Below, piece after piece: positions 44,527 to 52,263 of a DNA stretch of 64,000 nucleotides. The first letter of the stretch is position 1. Each line of letters begins with the position of its first letter. This DNA is from Spirochaeta isovalerica (GTDB lineage: Bacteria > Spirochaetota > Spirochaetia > DSM-2461). The stretch lies in the NCBI RefSeq assembly GCF_014207565.1, contig NZ_JACHGJ010000002.1:1-64000 (forward strand), given 5' to 3'. The notes below the pieces were generated by a model. It was not told the DNA's origin and did no database searches. It saw only the letters and a list, made by a program, of their open reading frames with translations. Made by a program: the position numbers and the translations under genes.

Positions 44527-45413
44527 GAAAATCCGTAAAACTGGCTATTCTGCTGATAAGTGTTCCTATCATTCTGCTGGCAGGAGCCGCCTCCTGGATT
44601 GCATTCTCTCCGGGAAGTACAGATTACGGAGTATTTCTGAAGATGAGAGAATACCAGATCGGGACTCTCAATATGTACGGCGCAGAAGAAAAAGGGATCA
44701 ACCGCTATTTTGAAAACTACAAACTCGACCTACCTTTTCTCTATAAAGTGATGTTCAAAGCGGACAATCTCTCCCTCTTTCTCAGGAGCTACAGAACGGA
44801 AAAAATCGATACGGCTTCGATTAATCAGCTTGAGATCGGAAACGGGACTGATGATTTTTTTGATTTTACCTTTATGATCCGTCCCGATTACCGTTACAAC
44901 GCCCCTCTTTTCCATGGCGATGCCCTGAAGGCTCTGCCCGGTGTAACCAGTGCCTTGTACATGGATTTTTATTCGCTCAATGACGGTGTGGATACTGAAC
45001 AGTTTTTTTCAGAATCCCAAGACAAAATCCTTAGAGCTATTGAACTGGCACAACCTTACTGGAAAAGGGAAGGGTTCGGAGAACTGACGCCCCATCTTGA
45101 TCCCTACAAAAGTCCCTACCGTCTTGAGATGATCGAGCCGGAAAAGGGAACGGAAGAAGAGAGAAAAGAATATTTTGACACGGTCTATTCCTGTTTCGTC
45201 TTATATTCAGAAGCTTATCTGGAGTCACTGGAGAGAATGTCCGGGGAGGAGAATCTCTCCGAAGCCCCTATGCGGGAAAGGGAAGTGAAGGATTTTGTTT
45301 CAATCCTTTATGAAAAGGATATGGCCGTGAAGATGGGGAAAATGATCTTCCCCGAAGAGGATTTCGACAGATATTTCCTTGACGGATTCTGGGGAACGGG
45401 ACCTCTCGAATAA
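44523..45413 (+). CDS. Membrane-anchored protein, possibly bilin-reductase-like
   Basis: A 296-aa protein with an N-terminal anchor (residues 5-28) and a soluble domain on the outer face. No family is certain. Residues 116-150 (FTFMIRPDY, APLFHGDAL, LYMDFYSLND) and the late YSCFVLYSEAYLESLERM segment recall the layout of ferredoxin-dependent bilin reductases and red chlorophyll catabolite reductase. In those, an [F/R]P-x-P-[IL]-[FL]-G-x-D stretch is followed by a strand. Coupling by ATGA to the polyferredoxin gene fits a ferredoxin-fed reductase. The resemblance is weak and inferred by eye, so treat the function as unknown. Confidence 0.55.
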   Translation: MRKSVKLAILLISVPIILLAGAASWIAFSPGSTDYGVFLKMREYQIGTLNMYGAEEKGINRYFENYKLDLPFLYKVMFKADNLSLFLRSYRTEKIDTASINQLEIGNGTDDFFDFTFMIRPDYRYNAPLFHGDALKALPGVTSALYMDFYSLNDGVDTEQFFSESQDKILRAIELAQPYWKREGFGELTPHLDPYKSPYRLEMIEPEKGTEEERKEYFDTVYSCFVLYSEAYLESLERMSGEENLSEAPMREREVKDFVSILYEKDMAVKMGKMIFPEEDFDRYFLDGFWGTGPLE

Positions 45414-45521
45414 TCCCATTTCTTTTTAATTTAACCCTGTTGTTCTGTTTGTAAACTTTTTTCCAACCTTTTTTCTCTTTATGTCACTAAAGAGTGTGCA
45501 AGAATGAAAAGAGAGGATGTT

Positions 45522-46127
45522 ATGAAAAAGATAGAAGAGTATTTTGAGAACAGCGATGACAATAACCGGCAGATTCAGAAAGGTCTTAGAGAACTGGACC
45601 TCGACTCGCTCTACGACCTCTGTTCGGCGCTGGGAGCTAAAAAAGAGCTGATCATGCGCAATCTGTCAAAAAGAGTCGCCGGGGAGGTTGAGAACTATCT
45701 CAATGCCAATGAATCCAGAATCCCCGAACACGCGAAGACCCGGGCCTATTTCCGCTTTTCCCGGATTATGCTGGCTGTTGAACGAAGCAAATCCCCCCTG
45801 CCCGGCGATTTCCTGATGGATATTCTCGATTTTCAGAGTCTGGACGCCATCAGAAAATCAGTAATGACCCTTCACTATTACACAGTAACCGGAAACCTTG
45901 AAAAACTGGAAGAGCTGATCGGCGCGGTTGAGGATCCCCTTTTGGAAAAACAACTGGAAACGGTCCTCTACGGTTTTGATCCCATCAGAGGGGAAGACCG
46001 GATAAACCGTCTCCAAAGCCGGAGAAGGGAAGAGGAGGAGAGGAAAGCCGCTGTTCTGAAAGAGGGTATTCTTTCGATTCTATCGGAAGAAAGCGCCGAA
46101 ATTCTGTACGGAAAGATGGATGTCTGA
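45522..46127 (+). CDS. Unknown helical protein coupled to ECF sigma gene
   Basis: A 201-aa, highly charged, all-helical soluble protein. No family is recognised. An internal block with GDFLMDILDFQSLDAIRKSVMT and a charged helix RRREEEERKAAVLKEG stand out. ATG 45522 has GAGAGG 5 nt upstream; ATG 45504 is an alternative adding six residues. It overlaps the sigma factor gene by 8 bp, so it could be its anti-sigma factor or input sensor. It lacks a membrane helix and the zinc-binding HxxxCxxC of ZAS anti-sigma factors, so this is only suggested by position. Confidence 0.6.
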   Translation: MKKIEEYFENSDDNNRQIQKGLRELDLDSLYDLCSALGAKKELIMRNLSKRVAGEVENYLNANESRIPEHAKTRAYFRFSRIMLAVERSKSPLPGDFLMDILDFQSLDAIRKSVMTLHYYTVTGNLEKLEELIGAVEDPLLEKQLETVLYGFDPIRGEDRINRLQSRRREEEERKAAVLKEGILSILSEESAEILYGKMDV

Positions 46128-46572
46128 AGATCTGTATAAACAGGTTCTCAATTATGAAGGAAAAATTACCCGGTTTTTTCTGAGTAAACAATTGAGCCGC
46201 GAGGAGGTTGAGGATCTGAGCCAGGAAGTCCTGTGCCGGATTTATGAATCTCTTCACTCTTTTCGGGGCAGCTCGTCGCCGGGGACCTGGATCTATGCCA
46301 TATGCCGCAATGTGCTCTTCGAATTCATGAGAAAACAGAACCGGATCCAGGTTCTGGGAGAGCGGGATATTCCGGTACCCGATAAAACCGAATATATCGA
46401 TTTTACATCTCTGGTTGATAATCTTCCGGGATACTTGAAACCTGTTTACAGCAGACGGTTCCGGGAAAACCTGTCAATCCGGGAAATCGCCCGGGAATTG
46501 AATATGGCGGAAGGAACGGTCAAATACTATCTTTTCATAATAAAAAAATATTTGAGAAATATGGTTCAGTAG
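46120..46572 (+). CDS. ECF-type RNA polymerase sigma factor
   Basis: A 150-aa sigma-70 family factor with region 2 (EVEDLSQEVLCRIYESLHSFRGSSSPGTW, IYAICRNVLFEFMRKQNR) and a region 4 helix-turn-helix (LSIREIARELNMAEGTVKYYLFIIKKYL). It lacks regions 1 and 3, as usual for extracytoplasmic function factors, and is somewhat short. It is co-transcribed with an unknown helical protein and overlaps the convergent STAS-like gene by 7 bp. Target genes are not identifiable from the window. No clear autoregulated GAAC/GTC promoter with normal spacing was found upstream. Confidence 0.85.
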   Translation: MSEDLYKQVLNYEGKITRFFLSKQLSREEVEDLSQEVLCRIYESLHSFRGSSSPGTWIYAICRNVLFEFMRKQNRIQVLGERDIPVPDKTEYIDFTSLVDNLPGYLKPVYSRRFRENLSIREIARELNMAEGTVKYYLFIIKKYLRNMVQ

Positions 46573-46976
46573 CCTACAGACCGGAGCCAGGTTTTCGCAT
46601 CGTCCAGATCTTTGAAGTAGCGCTCTTCGCACAGGCGATCCGGGTCGGCTTTATAAATCGTATTGAATTGTTTTTCAGTTATCCCCGTACCGGCATCTTC
46701 TCTGTTTTCGTGGATTATGGCGATATGTGTGAGTCCCGATGCAATTCTCCACATGTGAAGTTCCTGAAGGAGGGGAATGGAGTCGGGCGTGTAGATTCCC
46801 TGGCCGTGGAGCCTTGCGATCATGGCCCAGGGCGACCCTGTCAGGTGTACCGTCACCTGTTCCCGGACGATCCGGTCGAATTCCTCAGCGGCTTCCAGAT
46901 TCCAGGGCCCGTAGGCTTCGATAAAGAGGATTTTGTTTTCTACGGAAATTTCGTAATGACCATGAGCGGAATACAT
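46566..46976 (-). CDS. SpoIIAA/STAS-like protein
   Basis: A 136-aa soluble protein, YEISVENKILFIEAYGPWNLEAAEEFDRIV at the N-terminus, then a strand SPWAMIARLHGQ and a helix FKDLDDAKTWL at the C-terminus. The alternating strand/helix order resembles SpoIIAA-like proteins, as for the gene at 19693-20163. No phosphorylatable Ser motif is evident. The promoter TTGATA-N17-TAATTT lies 6 nt before the ATG with no ribosome site, so the message should be leaderless. Its position next to an ECF sigma factor unit may point to a regulatory role. Confidence 0.6.
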   Translation of the reverse strand: MYSAHGHYEISVENKILFIEAYGPWNLEAAEEFDRIVREQVTVHLTGSPWAMIARLHGQGIYTPDSIPLLQELHMWRIASGLTHIAIIHENREDAGTGITEKQFNTIYKADPDRLCEERYFKDLDDAKTWLRSVGY

Positions 46977-46982
46977 ATTTTA

Positions 46983-47011
46983 AAATTAATCTATATTATG
47001 ACAGCTATCAA
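46983..47011 (-). promoter_or_regulatory. Leaderless promoter of STAS-like gene
   Basis: On the minus strand, TTGATA (complement of 47006-47011), 17 bp, and TAATTT (complement of 46983-46988) precede ATG 46976 by 6 nt. No ribosome site is present. Confidence 0.5.
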
Positions 47012-47098
47012 GTTTTTTCGATGTTTTTCCCGGTTCAATAAAAGGCCAGGGAACTGTGATTGAGGCCAATCTTCAGCGGTATAAGCTTATCTGATTGC

Positions 47099-47124
47099 GC
47101 GGGGCTGAAAAGCCCCGCTATATT
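47099..47124. terminator. Intrinsic terminator of redox operon
   Basis: GCGGGGCT (47099-47106) and AGCCCCGC (47111-47118) form a perfect 8-bp stem with a GAAA loop, directly after the minus-strand operon. The T-tract is weak on both strands, but the stem is very stable. Confidence 0.6.
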
Positions 47125-48396
47125 TCAGGCGAATGAAAAAGCTTCGAAGTGAATGGATGATTTTCTGACCCCCAGTTTTTTGAGGGAGTCGACAACGATG
47201 GACCGGACGCCCGGAGAGGAGCACAAGTAATAGGAATATCGCCTGTGGTCGCTTATCTCTTCCTTGAAAAAGGATTCGGAGAATCTCAATCCATCCTCAT
47301 TATAGACCATCATATTGACCTGGACATTATCCATTGATGAGAGGATTGCTTCGATTTTTTCTCTTTCCGGGAGTTCGTTTCTGTCATTGACGGCCAGAAA
47401 GAGGCGGATCGGCCGTGTGTCTCCAGCGGCATGGAGTTCCTTCAGTATGCTAAGAATGGGAACCGTTCCAATGCCCGAAGCGATGAAACACAGAGCTTCT
47501 TCCCTTCCTGGCCGGAAGTTCCCGAAAGAGCCCCTCAGGGTGACAGAATCTCCGGGCTTCAGCGCTTTGAGATCACTCGTAAAATCACCCACGGCACGGA
47601 TAGCCAGACTGACTTCTTCTCCGTCGCCGCTGCGGGAAGAGAGAAAGGAGAAGGGGTGCTCCTCTTTTCTGCCTTCGGCTCCCGTCGTTTCGAGAAAGGT
47701 GAACTGTCCGCTCCGGTAGGAGAATTTTCTTTCCGGCTGAAGGCGGATGGTGATAATCCCCTGTTTATCTTCAACAGATAGAACCCTGGATTCAGTCCGG
47801 AATAATTTCGTCCGGGAGAGAAGATAGGATCCTGAGGAGAAACCATAGAGCAGAAAATAAAGAAGGGCTGAAACCGGAGGCACTTCTACGAACAGTCCGG
47901 CTCCTGTAATGTGGATGATTATCAGCAATCCCAGTGCCAGAATGAAATAACCGTGCCACTGTTTGGACCGGTCATAATCCGGCTCTTTTCCTCTTGAAAA
48001 ACGGTTTAAGAGATATGTTCTCAACCCTTTGAGTCCCGGGACGGGAATCCACAGTATGCCTCCTGCAAGCGTCAGGCCGAGCGCTGCCGCCAGTCCCAGA
48101 GTGACGGGATCGAGCTCGAAACCGATCGTCAGTTTAAAAATCGCATGATAGAGAACCGCCGCGACTATTCCCAGGGAGGAAAAAATATGGAATCTGATTC
48201 TTTGGTCATAGGGAATGACTTTCTGAAGCAGGGGAATCTTCGAGGACATCAGGACGTTGGCCAGAAGCCAGTGCACAGCTAATATGGATGCAGTAAAATT
48301 CAGAATATCCCAGGTCGTTGCTCCGAATTGCCCGCTGATGAACAAATAAATCTGCAATATGGGGAGCGCCAGATAAAACAGTATGAGTAAAAACAT
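47125..48396 (-). CDS. Ferric-reductase-like membrane flavoprotein
   Basis: A 423-aa protein. The first half (about 1-195) has six membrane helices with His residues (AVHWLLAN, LYHAIFKL, WHGYFILA, IIIHITGAG) suited to bind heme as in ferric reductase/NOX-type domains. The second half is a ferredoxin-NADP reductase module: FAD site RSGQFTFLE and HPFSFLSS, NAD(P) site FIASGIGTVPILSIL, and a C-terminal HFEAFSF. It should carry electrons from NAD(P)H across the membrane. ATG 48396 is set by a strong AGGAGG. It is the last gene of a three-gene operon. Confidence 0.85.
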   Translation of the reverse strand: MFLLILFYLALPILQIYLFISGQFGATTWDILNFTASILAVHWLLANVLMSSKIPLLQKVIPYDQRIRFHIFSSLGIVAAVLYHAIFKLTIGFELDPVTLGLAAALGLTLAGGILWIPVPGLKGLRTYLLNRFSRGKEPDYDRSKQWHGYFILALGLLIIIHITGAGLFVEVPPVSALLYFLLYGFSSGSYLLSRTKLFRTESRVLSVEDKQGIITIRLQPERKFSYRSGQFTFLETTGAEGRKEEHPFSFLSSRSGDGEEVSLAIRAVGDFTSDLKALKPGDSVTLRGSFGNFRPGREEALCFIASGIGTVPILSILKELHAAGDTRPIRLFLAVNDRNELPEREKIEAILSSMDNVQVNMMVYNEDGLRFSESFFKEEISDHRRYSYYLCSSPGVRSIVVDSLKKLGVRKSSIHFEAFSFA

Positions 48397-48407
48397 TTTA
48401 TGCCTCC

Positions 48408-48935
48408 TTAAGCCCTGCGGTCGATCAGCCTGAAAACTTCGTTTATCCATTGCTGATGCATCTGGCGGGGATTCCCGCCTTTGTTTTTATTGAAGAGCGA
48501 TGATAAGCCGGATTGTTCCCATATCGATGCCGATGATATGGCGTCGATTTTATCGGGATTGCTCTGCGCCGGTACGGTCTCCACTGTCAGGTCCTGTCTT
48601 CCCCGGTAGAGGCTGACGAGAATCAGCCTGGATTTGTCGGGACTGGAATCGATGAAATCGGAAAGATCGCGATTGATACCCGAAGAGACACCGGTGTTGA
48701 TAACCACTAAGGCTATGTAATCCGATTGGTTGATCCCCTCTTTTACATCAAAGGCTTCGAACTGATAGCTGCTGTTCCTGTTACGGATCTCTTCTCCGAA
48801 AAATTGAAGGACATGTCTGTTGACCTGGCTCCTTCCCGAATAAATCACCGCAACTTTACCAGTTCCCGTTCCGGCAAAAACCGCGTGAGCGCTCAGCATG
48901 GCCGCTATCATTATTAAAATAAGTTTCTTTTTCAT
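48408..48935 (-). CDS. Exported flavodoxin-like protein
   Basis: A 175-aa protein with a signal peptide (MKKKLILIMIAAMLSAHAVFAG). The mature part begins TGKVAVIYSGRSQVNRHVLQFF, which resembles the first strand and phosphate loop of flavodoxins, followed by YIALVVINTGVSSG at the place of a second strand. It may be a periplasmic flavin carrier acting with the flavocytochrome encoded 11 bp downstream. GAGGAG before ATG 48935 supports that start. FMN binding is inferred, not proven by a full motif. Confidence 0.6.
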   Translation of the reverse strand: MKKKLILIMIAAMLSAHAVFAGTGTGKVAVIYSGRSQVNRHVLQFFGEEIRNRNSSYQFEAFDVKEGINQSDYIALVVINTGVSSGINRDLSDFIDSSPDKSRLILVSLYRGRQDLTVETVPAQSNPDKIDAISSASIWEQSGLSSLFNKNKGGNPRQMHQQWINEVFRLIDRRA

Positions 48936-48957
48936 ATCATTCTCCTCTCTCGGTAAT

Positions 48958-49455
48958 TTAAAAAACAAGTTTTCCGACGATCGACAATCCCATGGTCGCA
49001 GCGCCCAGTTCTCCCAGTGCCTTGTGGGCGTCTCCCGGTGCGACGAAGGGGGCGATCATCATCATCGTTCCCCCGGCCAGACCCAGAATCATATGGATGC
49101 TGTTGGAATTCAGGCCGCTGCTCATATCGATATCCTTAATATGGGAAATGAAACCAAATCCTATGGTGGCCGCTGCCATGCCGGCGGACGTGTATCCCAG
49201 AGCCTGATGGAGACTCTCTCCTACCACCTCAGGGTTGAGCACTCCCGTGAGCAGCCCCAGAGCCACGGTGGAATATCCCAGAATATTGTGAACCGTAGCT
49301 GTTGGCGATGTGACATCGAAGCTGTCCAGGCTGCTGCCTTTAGCCGAAAACATAACAGCCCGGGAGTAATCCAGTTTGAGGACTTCCTGTGCCTGTGCTG
49401 CGGTGAGGGGCAGCAGAAATAGTGCTGTTAATATCGCAATTCTTATCTTTCTCAT
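48958..49455 (-). CDS. Membrane protein with His-rich helices, b-type heme candidate
   Basis: A 165-aa protein. A cleavable signal peptide (RKIRIAILTALFLLPLTAAQAQ) is followed by four membrane helices carrying well-placed histidines: ATVHNILGY, SLHQALGY, FISHIKDI, NSIHMILGL. This resembles small cytochrome b561/DUF4405-type membrane hemoproteins. It is first in the operon with a flavodoxin-like protein and a ferric-reductase-like flavoprotein, fitting a transmembrane electron chain. TATATT (complement of 49461-49466) lies 6 nt before ATG 49455; no ribosome site is seen. Confidence 0.65.
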   Translation of the reverse strand: MRKIRIAILTALFLLPLTAAQAQEVLKLDYSRAVMFSAKGSSLDSFDVTSPTATVHNILGYSTVALGLLTGVLNPEVVGESLHQALGYTSAGMAAATIGFGFISHIKDIDMSSGLNSNSIHMILGLAGGTMMMIAPFVAPGDAHKALGELGAATMGLSIVGKLVF

Positions 49456-49479
49456 GACTTTAATATAGGATTCAGGAAG

Positions 49480-49524
49480 CTTTGAGTCTTTTCTCAAAGG
49501 TTAAAAGTTGTAACAAGTTGTAAC
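49480..49524. promoter_or_regulatory. Divergent control region: inverted and tandem repeats
   Basis: Between the redox operon and the two-component genes lie a perfect inverted repeat, CTTTGAG (49480-49486) with CTCAAAG (49493-49499), and a perfect tandem repeat AAGTTGTAAC at 49505-49514 and 49515-49524. Ten-base tandem repeats are the classic binding pattern of OmpR-family regulators. The repeats sit about 50-60 bp upstream of the predicted start of the redox operon, which lacks a good -35, as expected for an activated promoter. Confidence 0.6.
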
Positions 49525-49541
49525 TGAGAGATTGTGGTTAT

Positions 49542-50261
49542 ATGCTTAATGATGACATGAACAGTTATCAGAAACAGACACGAATACTAATGATTGACGA
49601 TGATTCCAAACTCATCGATCTGCTTTCCCGATTATTCCCCCAGTACGGTATGGTTTTCAGTGGCGAAACCGATCCGCTGAAAGGGTTGGATCAGGTTAAA
49701 AACAATCCGCCGGACATTGTCGTCCTCGATGTTATGATGCCCGGTACTGACGGTTTTGAAGTGTGCCGCCGAATCCGCCGGGAGAGTAATCTTCCCATTA
49801 TAATGCTTTCCGCCCGCGGCGAAGCCATGGACAGAATTGTCGGTCTGGAACTGGGGGCCGATGATTATATGAGCAAACCTTTTGAACCAAGGGAACTGAT
49901 AACGAGGATTCAGGTTATTCTCAGGCGGGCTGCTCCCCCCTCTTTTAAAGAAAAAGCTCTTGTTTTCGGCAGGCTGGAAGTTCGTCCTGCTGAACGGGAT
50001 GCCTATTTCTCCGGTAATCCCGCCGGTCTCTCCTCCATGGAGTATGAACTGCTTTTTTTCATGGCTTCCCGTCCCGGCAGGAAATTCAGCCGGGATGAAT
50101 TGATGGCCCATCTGCAGGGGTTCGATTCCGATGCCTACAGCCGGTCCGTAGACATCACGATCAGCCGCTTAAGATCCAAATTGGGAGAAAGCGCCCGGGA
50201 TGCCCGTCTGATCAAATCGGTCCACGGCTTCGGTTATGTTTTTACGGGAGTGGAAATTTGA
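49542..50261 (+). CDS. OmpR-family response regulator
   Basis: A 239-aa regulator with an N-terminal receiver (acidic DDD near residue 20, phospho-acceptor Asp63 in VVLDVMMPG, Lys in YMSKPFEP) and a C-terminal winged helix (RSVDITISRLRSKLG, IKSVHGFGYVF). It binds DNA as a dimer at direct repeats; the tandem repeat 18 bp upstream is the obvious candidate. A second ATG at 49557 is an alternative start. The stop overlaps the kinase start by 4 nt. It probably controls the divergent membrane redox operon and itself. Confidence 0.9.
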   Translation: MLNDDMNSYQKQTRILMIDDDSKLIDLLSRLFPQYGMVFSGETDPLKGLDQVKNNPPDIVVLDVMMPGTDGFEVCRRIRRESNLPIIMLSARGEAMDRIVGLELGADDYMSKPFEPRELITRIQVILRRAAPPSFKEKALVFGRLEVRPAERDAYFSGNPAGLSSMEYELLFFMASRPGRKFSRDELMAHLQGFDSDAYSRSVDITISRLRSKLGESARDARLIKSVHGFGYVFTGVEI

Positions 50262-51532
50262 AAGTTCATCCTATGCATTCCGTCTTTATAAAGCTTCTGG
50301 GAGCCTTTTCAGCCGCTTTTATTGTCATCCTTATCGCCTTGATGGCTTTGAGGTTTCTCACTGCCGCATCTCCTAATATGGAGATTTCCATCGATAAAGC
50401 CCGCGATTATGTGCAGTATCTGGTTTATGAAATCGGCAATCCTCCCGATCTGGATAAAGCTCGGGATATTTCCGCTTCCGCCGGTATTTCTATTGTCATT
50501 ACGGGACCGGATCTCAAATGGTCCAGCCACGGAATCTATTTTAACGATGAAGATGATTTCCCATATTTTTTCCCCGATTGGCTGGACCGGCAGATCGTGA
50601 TCGAATCGGGGAATTACAGTTTCCGATTTTCTGAATTTCACTCCGATCTGCCCCTTTCCCTGGCTTTCTGGATTATTATGGGTAGTGCCGTAGTTGTGGC
50701 GCTACTCGCTACTTATTTTATGGTGCGCCATTTGCTGAAGCCGCTGCGGGAAATGTACGGCGTGGCTCTGGAGCTGGGCAGAGCCAATTGGAAGGAGAGA
50801 GTTCATCCCAAAGGTAATGATGAGTTTGCCGTTCTGGGAAAGGCTCTCAATTCGATGGCCGATCAGATAGAGCGGCATATTCTGTCGATGCACGATCTGC
50901 TGGGGGCCATCAGCCATGAGTTGCGTTCTCCTCTGACCCGCATGAAAGTGGCTCTCGAATTCATAAATGATAAAAGCATAAGCGAATCCCTAAGCGAGGA
51001 GATCGATGTTCTGGACCGTCTGACCGGAGACCTCCTCGAACAGAGGAGATTGGCAGAAGGACAGGGTTTTCTGAACCGGGAAGATCTCTCTCTCCATTCC
51101 TGGCTGGATGGATTGTCCAAGTCCTATCTGCTGGAAGGCTTCCCGCTGACTATCCGTAAGGAGGGGCCGGACAGATTGGTCCGGCTGGACAGAAGCCGGA
51201 TGGAACTGGCCGTGAGGAATCTGCTGGAAAATGCCAGAAAATATGCATCGGATTCTCCTGTAGATCTAACAGTTCATAGCAATGGGGCGGACGGGGGGTT
51301 TTATCTGGAAGTCGCCGATAGAGGCCCCGGTGTTCCTGAAGCCATGCTGGTCAGGCTGGGAGAGCCTTTTCTTCTGGGAGACAGGTCCCGCTCGGGCAGA
51401 AGAGACTCAGGCGGTTTCGGTCTGGGGCTAAGCATCGTTAAAGCGGTAGCGGAAGCCCACGGAGCGGTTTTTCTTCCTGAAAACAGAGCCGGGGGAGGGT
51501 TTTCTCTCAGACTTGTTTTCCCGGAATCATAA
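50258..51532 (+). CDS. Sensor histidine kinase, EnvZ/CpxA type
   Basis: A 424-aa membrane kinase. Helices at about 10-30 and 130-155 bracket a periplasmic sensor domain of roughly 95 residues. HAMP follows (about 155-205), then a dimerisation domain with phospho-acceptor His220 in AISHELRSPLTRM, and an ATPase domain (NLLENARKYA, ADRGPGVPE, GGFGLGLSIVKAV). TTG start with GGGAG 7 nt upstream, overlapping the regulator stop. It senses an envelope or periplasmic signal, perhaps the redox state of the neighbouring operon's products. Confidence 0.9.
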   Translation: MKVHPMHSVFIKLLGAFSAAFIVILIALMALRFLTAASPNMEISIDKARDYVQYLVYEIGNPPDLDKARDISASAGISIVITGPDLKWSSHGIYFNDEDDFPYFFPDWLDRQIVIESGNYSFRFSEFHSDLPLSLAFWIIMGSAVVVALLATYFMVRHLLKPLREMYGVALELGRANWKERVHPKGNDEFAVLGKALNSMADQIERHILSMHDLLGAISHELRSPLTRMKVALEFINDKSISESLSEEIDVLDRLTGDLLEQRRLAEGQGFLNREDLSLHSWLDGLSKSYLLEGFPLTIRKEGPDRLVRLDRSRMELAVRNLLENARKYASDSPVDLTVHSNGADGGFYLEVADRGPGVPEAMLVRLGEPFLLGDRSRSGRRDSGGFGLGLSIVKAVAEAHGAVFLPENRAGGGFSLRLVFPES

Positions 51533-51550
51533 AACAACCTGTATATCCTC

Positions 51551-51597
51551 TTGACTTATCATTTTCTTTACTATTAAGTTTAACCATATGGTTAAAC
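51551..51597 (+). promoter_or_regulatory. Promoter and 20-bp palindromic operator of TetR operon
   Basis: TTGACT (51551-51556) is a near-consensus -35, with TATTAA/TTAAGT around 51572-51579 as -10. A perfect 20-bp palindrome, GTTTAACCAT and its complement, spans 51578-51597, overlapping the expected transcription start. It is the natural operator for the TetR protein encoded just downstream. Confidence 0.75.
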
Positions 51598-51621
51598 CCT
51601 TTGGTAACAGGGAGGAATGAA

Positions 51622-52263
51622 GTGAATGACACATCGAAAGAGGAGCTGATCCTCGAAGCGGCCATGGACGAATTTATCGCCCGCGGCTGGAGCGGCGCGC
51701 GGATGCAGTCCATAGCCGACCGCGCAGGGATCAACAAGACGCTGCTGCACTATTACTACAGGTCCAAAGAAAATCTCTACATAAAAATTGTGTCTCTGAC
51801 CATGGAATCTTTTTTCGGATCGGTTCTGAAAAATATCTCCCGTACGAAGGATTTCAAAGATTTCCTTAAAACCTTTATCAACACATTGGTCGATGTCTCA
51901 TCTGATAATCCGAGAATCCCCATGTTTATCATGCAGGAGCTTTCCAGAGGGGGGGAGGCTGTCCTCTCCATTCTCAATGATGTTCTGGGTAAGCATAATC
52001 CTCCGGTAACAGCTGTCATGCTTGAGAATATCAACCGGGCCATGGCAGAGGGGAAAATACGAAAGACCAGCCCCATCCAGCTGATTATGACGATGCTGGG
52101 TTCCTGTCTCTACTTTTCCATGGCGGAACCGGTGGTTATGAAAATCGGTGCGATGAACGGCCTGATGGATGGCTTTGACCGGAAAGCTTTTCTCGAGGAA
52201 AGAAAAAAAGAAATTTTCAACACGCTCTACAGAGGCCTGGAAAACCGGGAGGGAGAACAATGA
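51622..52263 (+). CDS. TetR-family repressor of the ABC exporter operon
   Basis: A 213-aa regulator with a typical N-terminal helix-turn-helix (ILEAAMDEFIARGWSGARMQSIADRAGINKTLLHYYYRSKENLY) and a helical ligand-binding domain. GTG 51622 is chosen because GGGAGG lies 6 nt upstream; an upstream TTG lacks a ribosome site. The operator palindrome lies 25 bp before the start. The stop overlaps the start of the HlyD-type gene. The arrangement matches E. coli CecR (YbiH) with YbhGFSR, so an exporter ligand may be the inducer. Confidence 0.88.
   Translation: MNDTSKEELILEAAMDEFIARGWSGARMQSIADRAGINKTLLHYYYRSKENLYIKIVSLTMESFFGSVLKNISRTKDFKDFLKTFINTLVDVSSDNPRIPMFIMQELSRGGEAVLSILNDVLGKHNPPVTAVMLENINRAMAEGKIRKTSPIQLIMTMLGSCLYFSMAEPVVMKIGAMNGLMDGFDRKAFLEERKKEIFNTLYRGLENREGEQ

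Noticed and set aside
45453-45490. Possible ECF autoregulated promoter (AACCTT ... GTCAC) before the sigma operon
   Set aside because: The spacer between the two elements is about 12 bp, too short for an ECF promoter; the other AAACTT is too far away.
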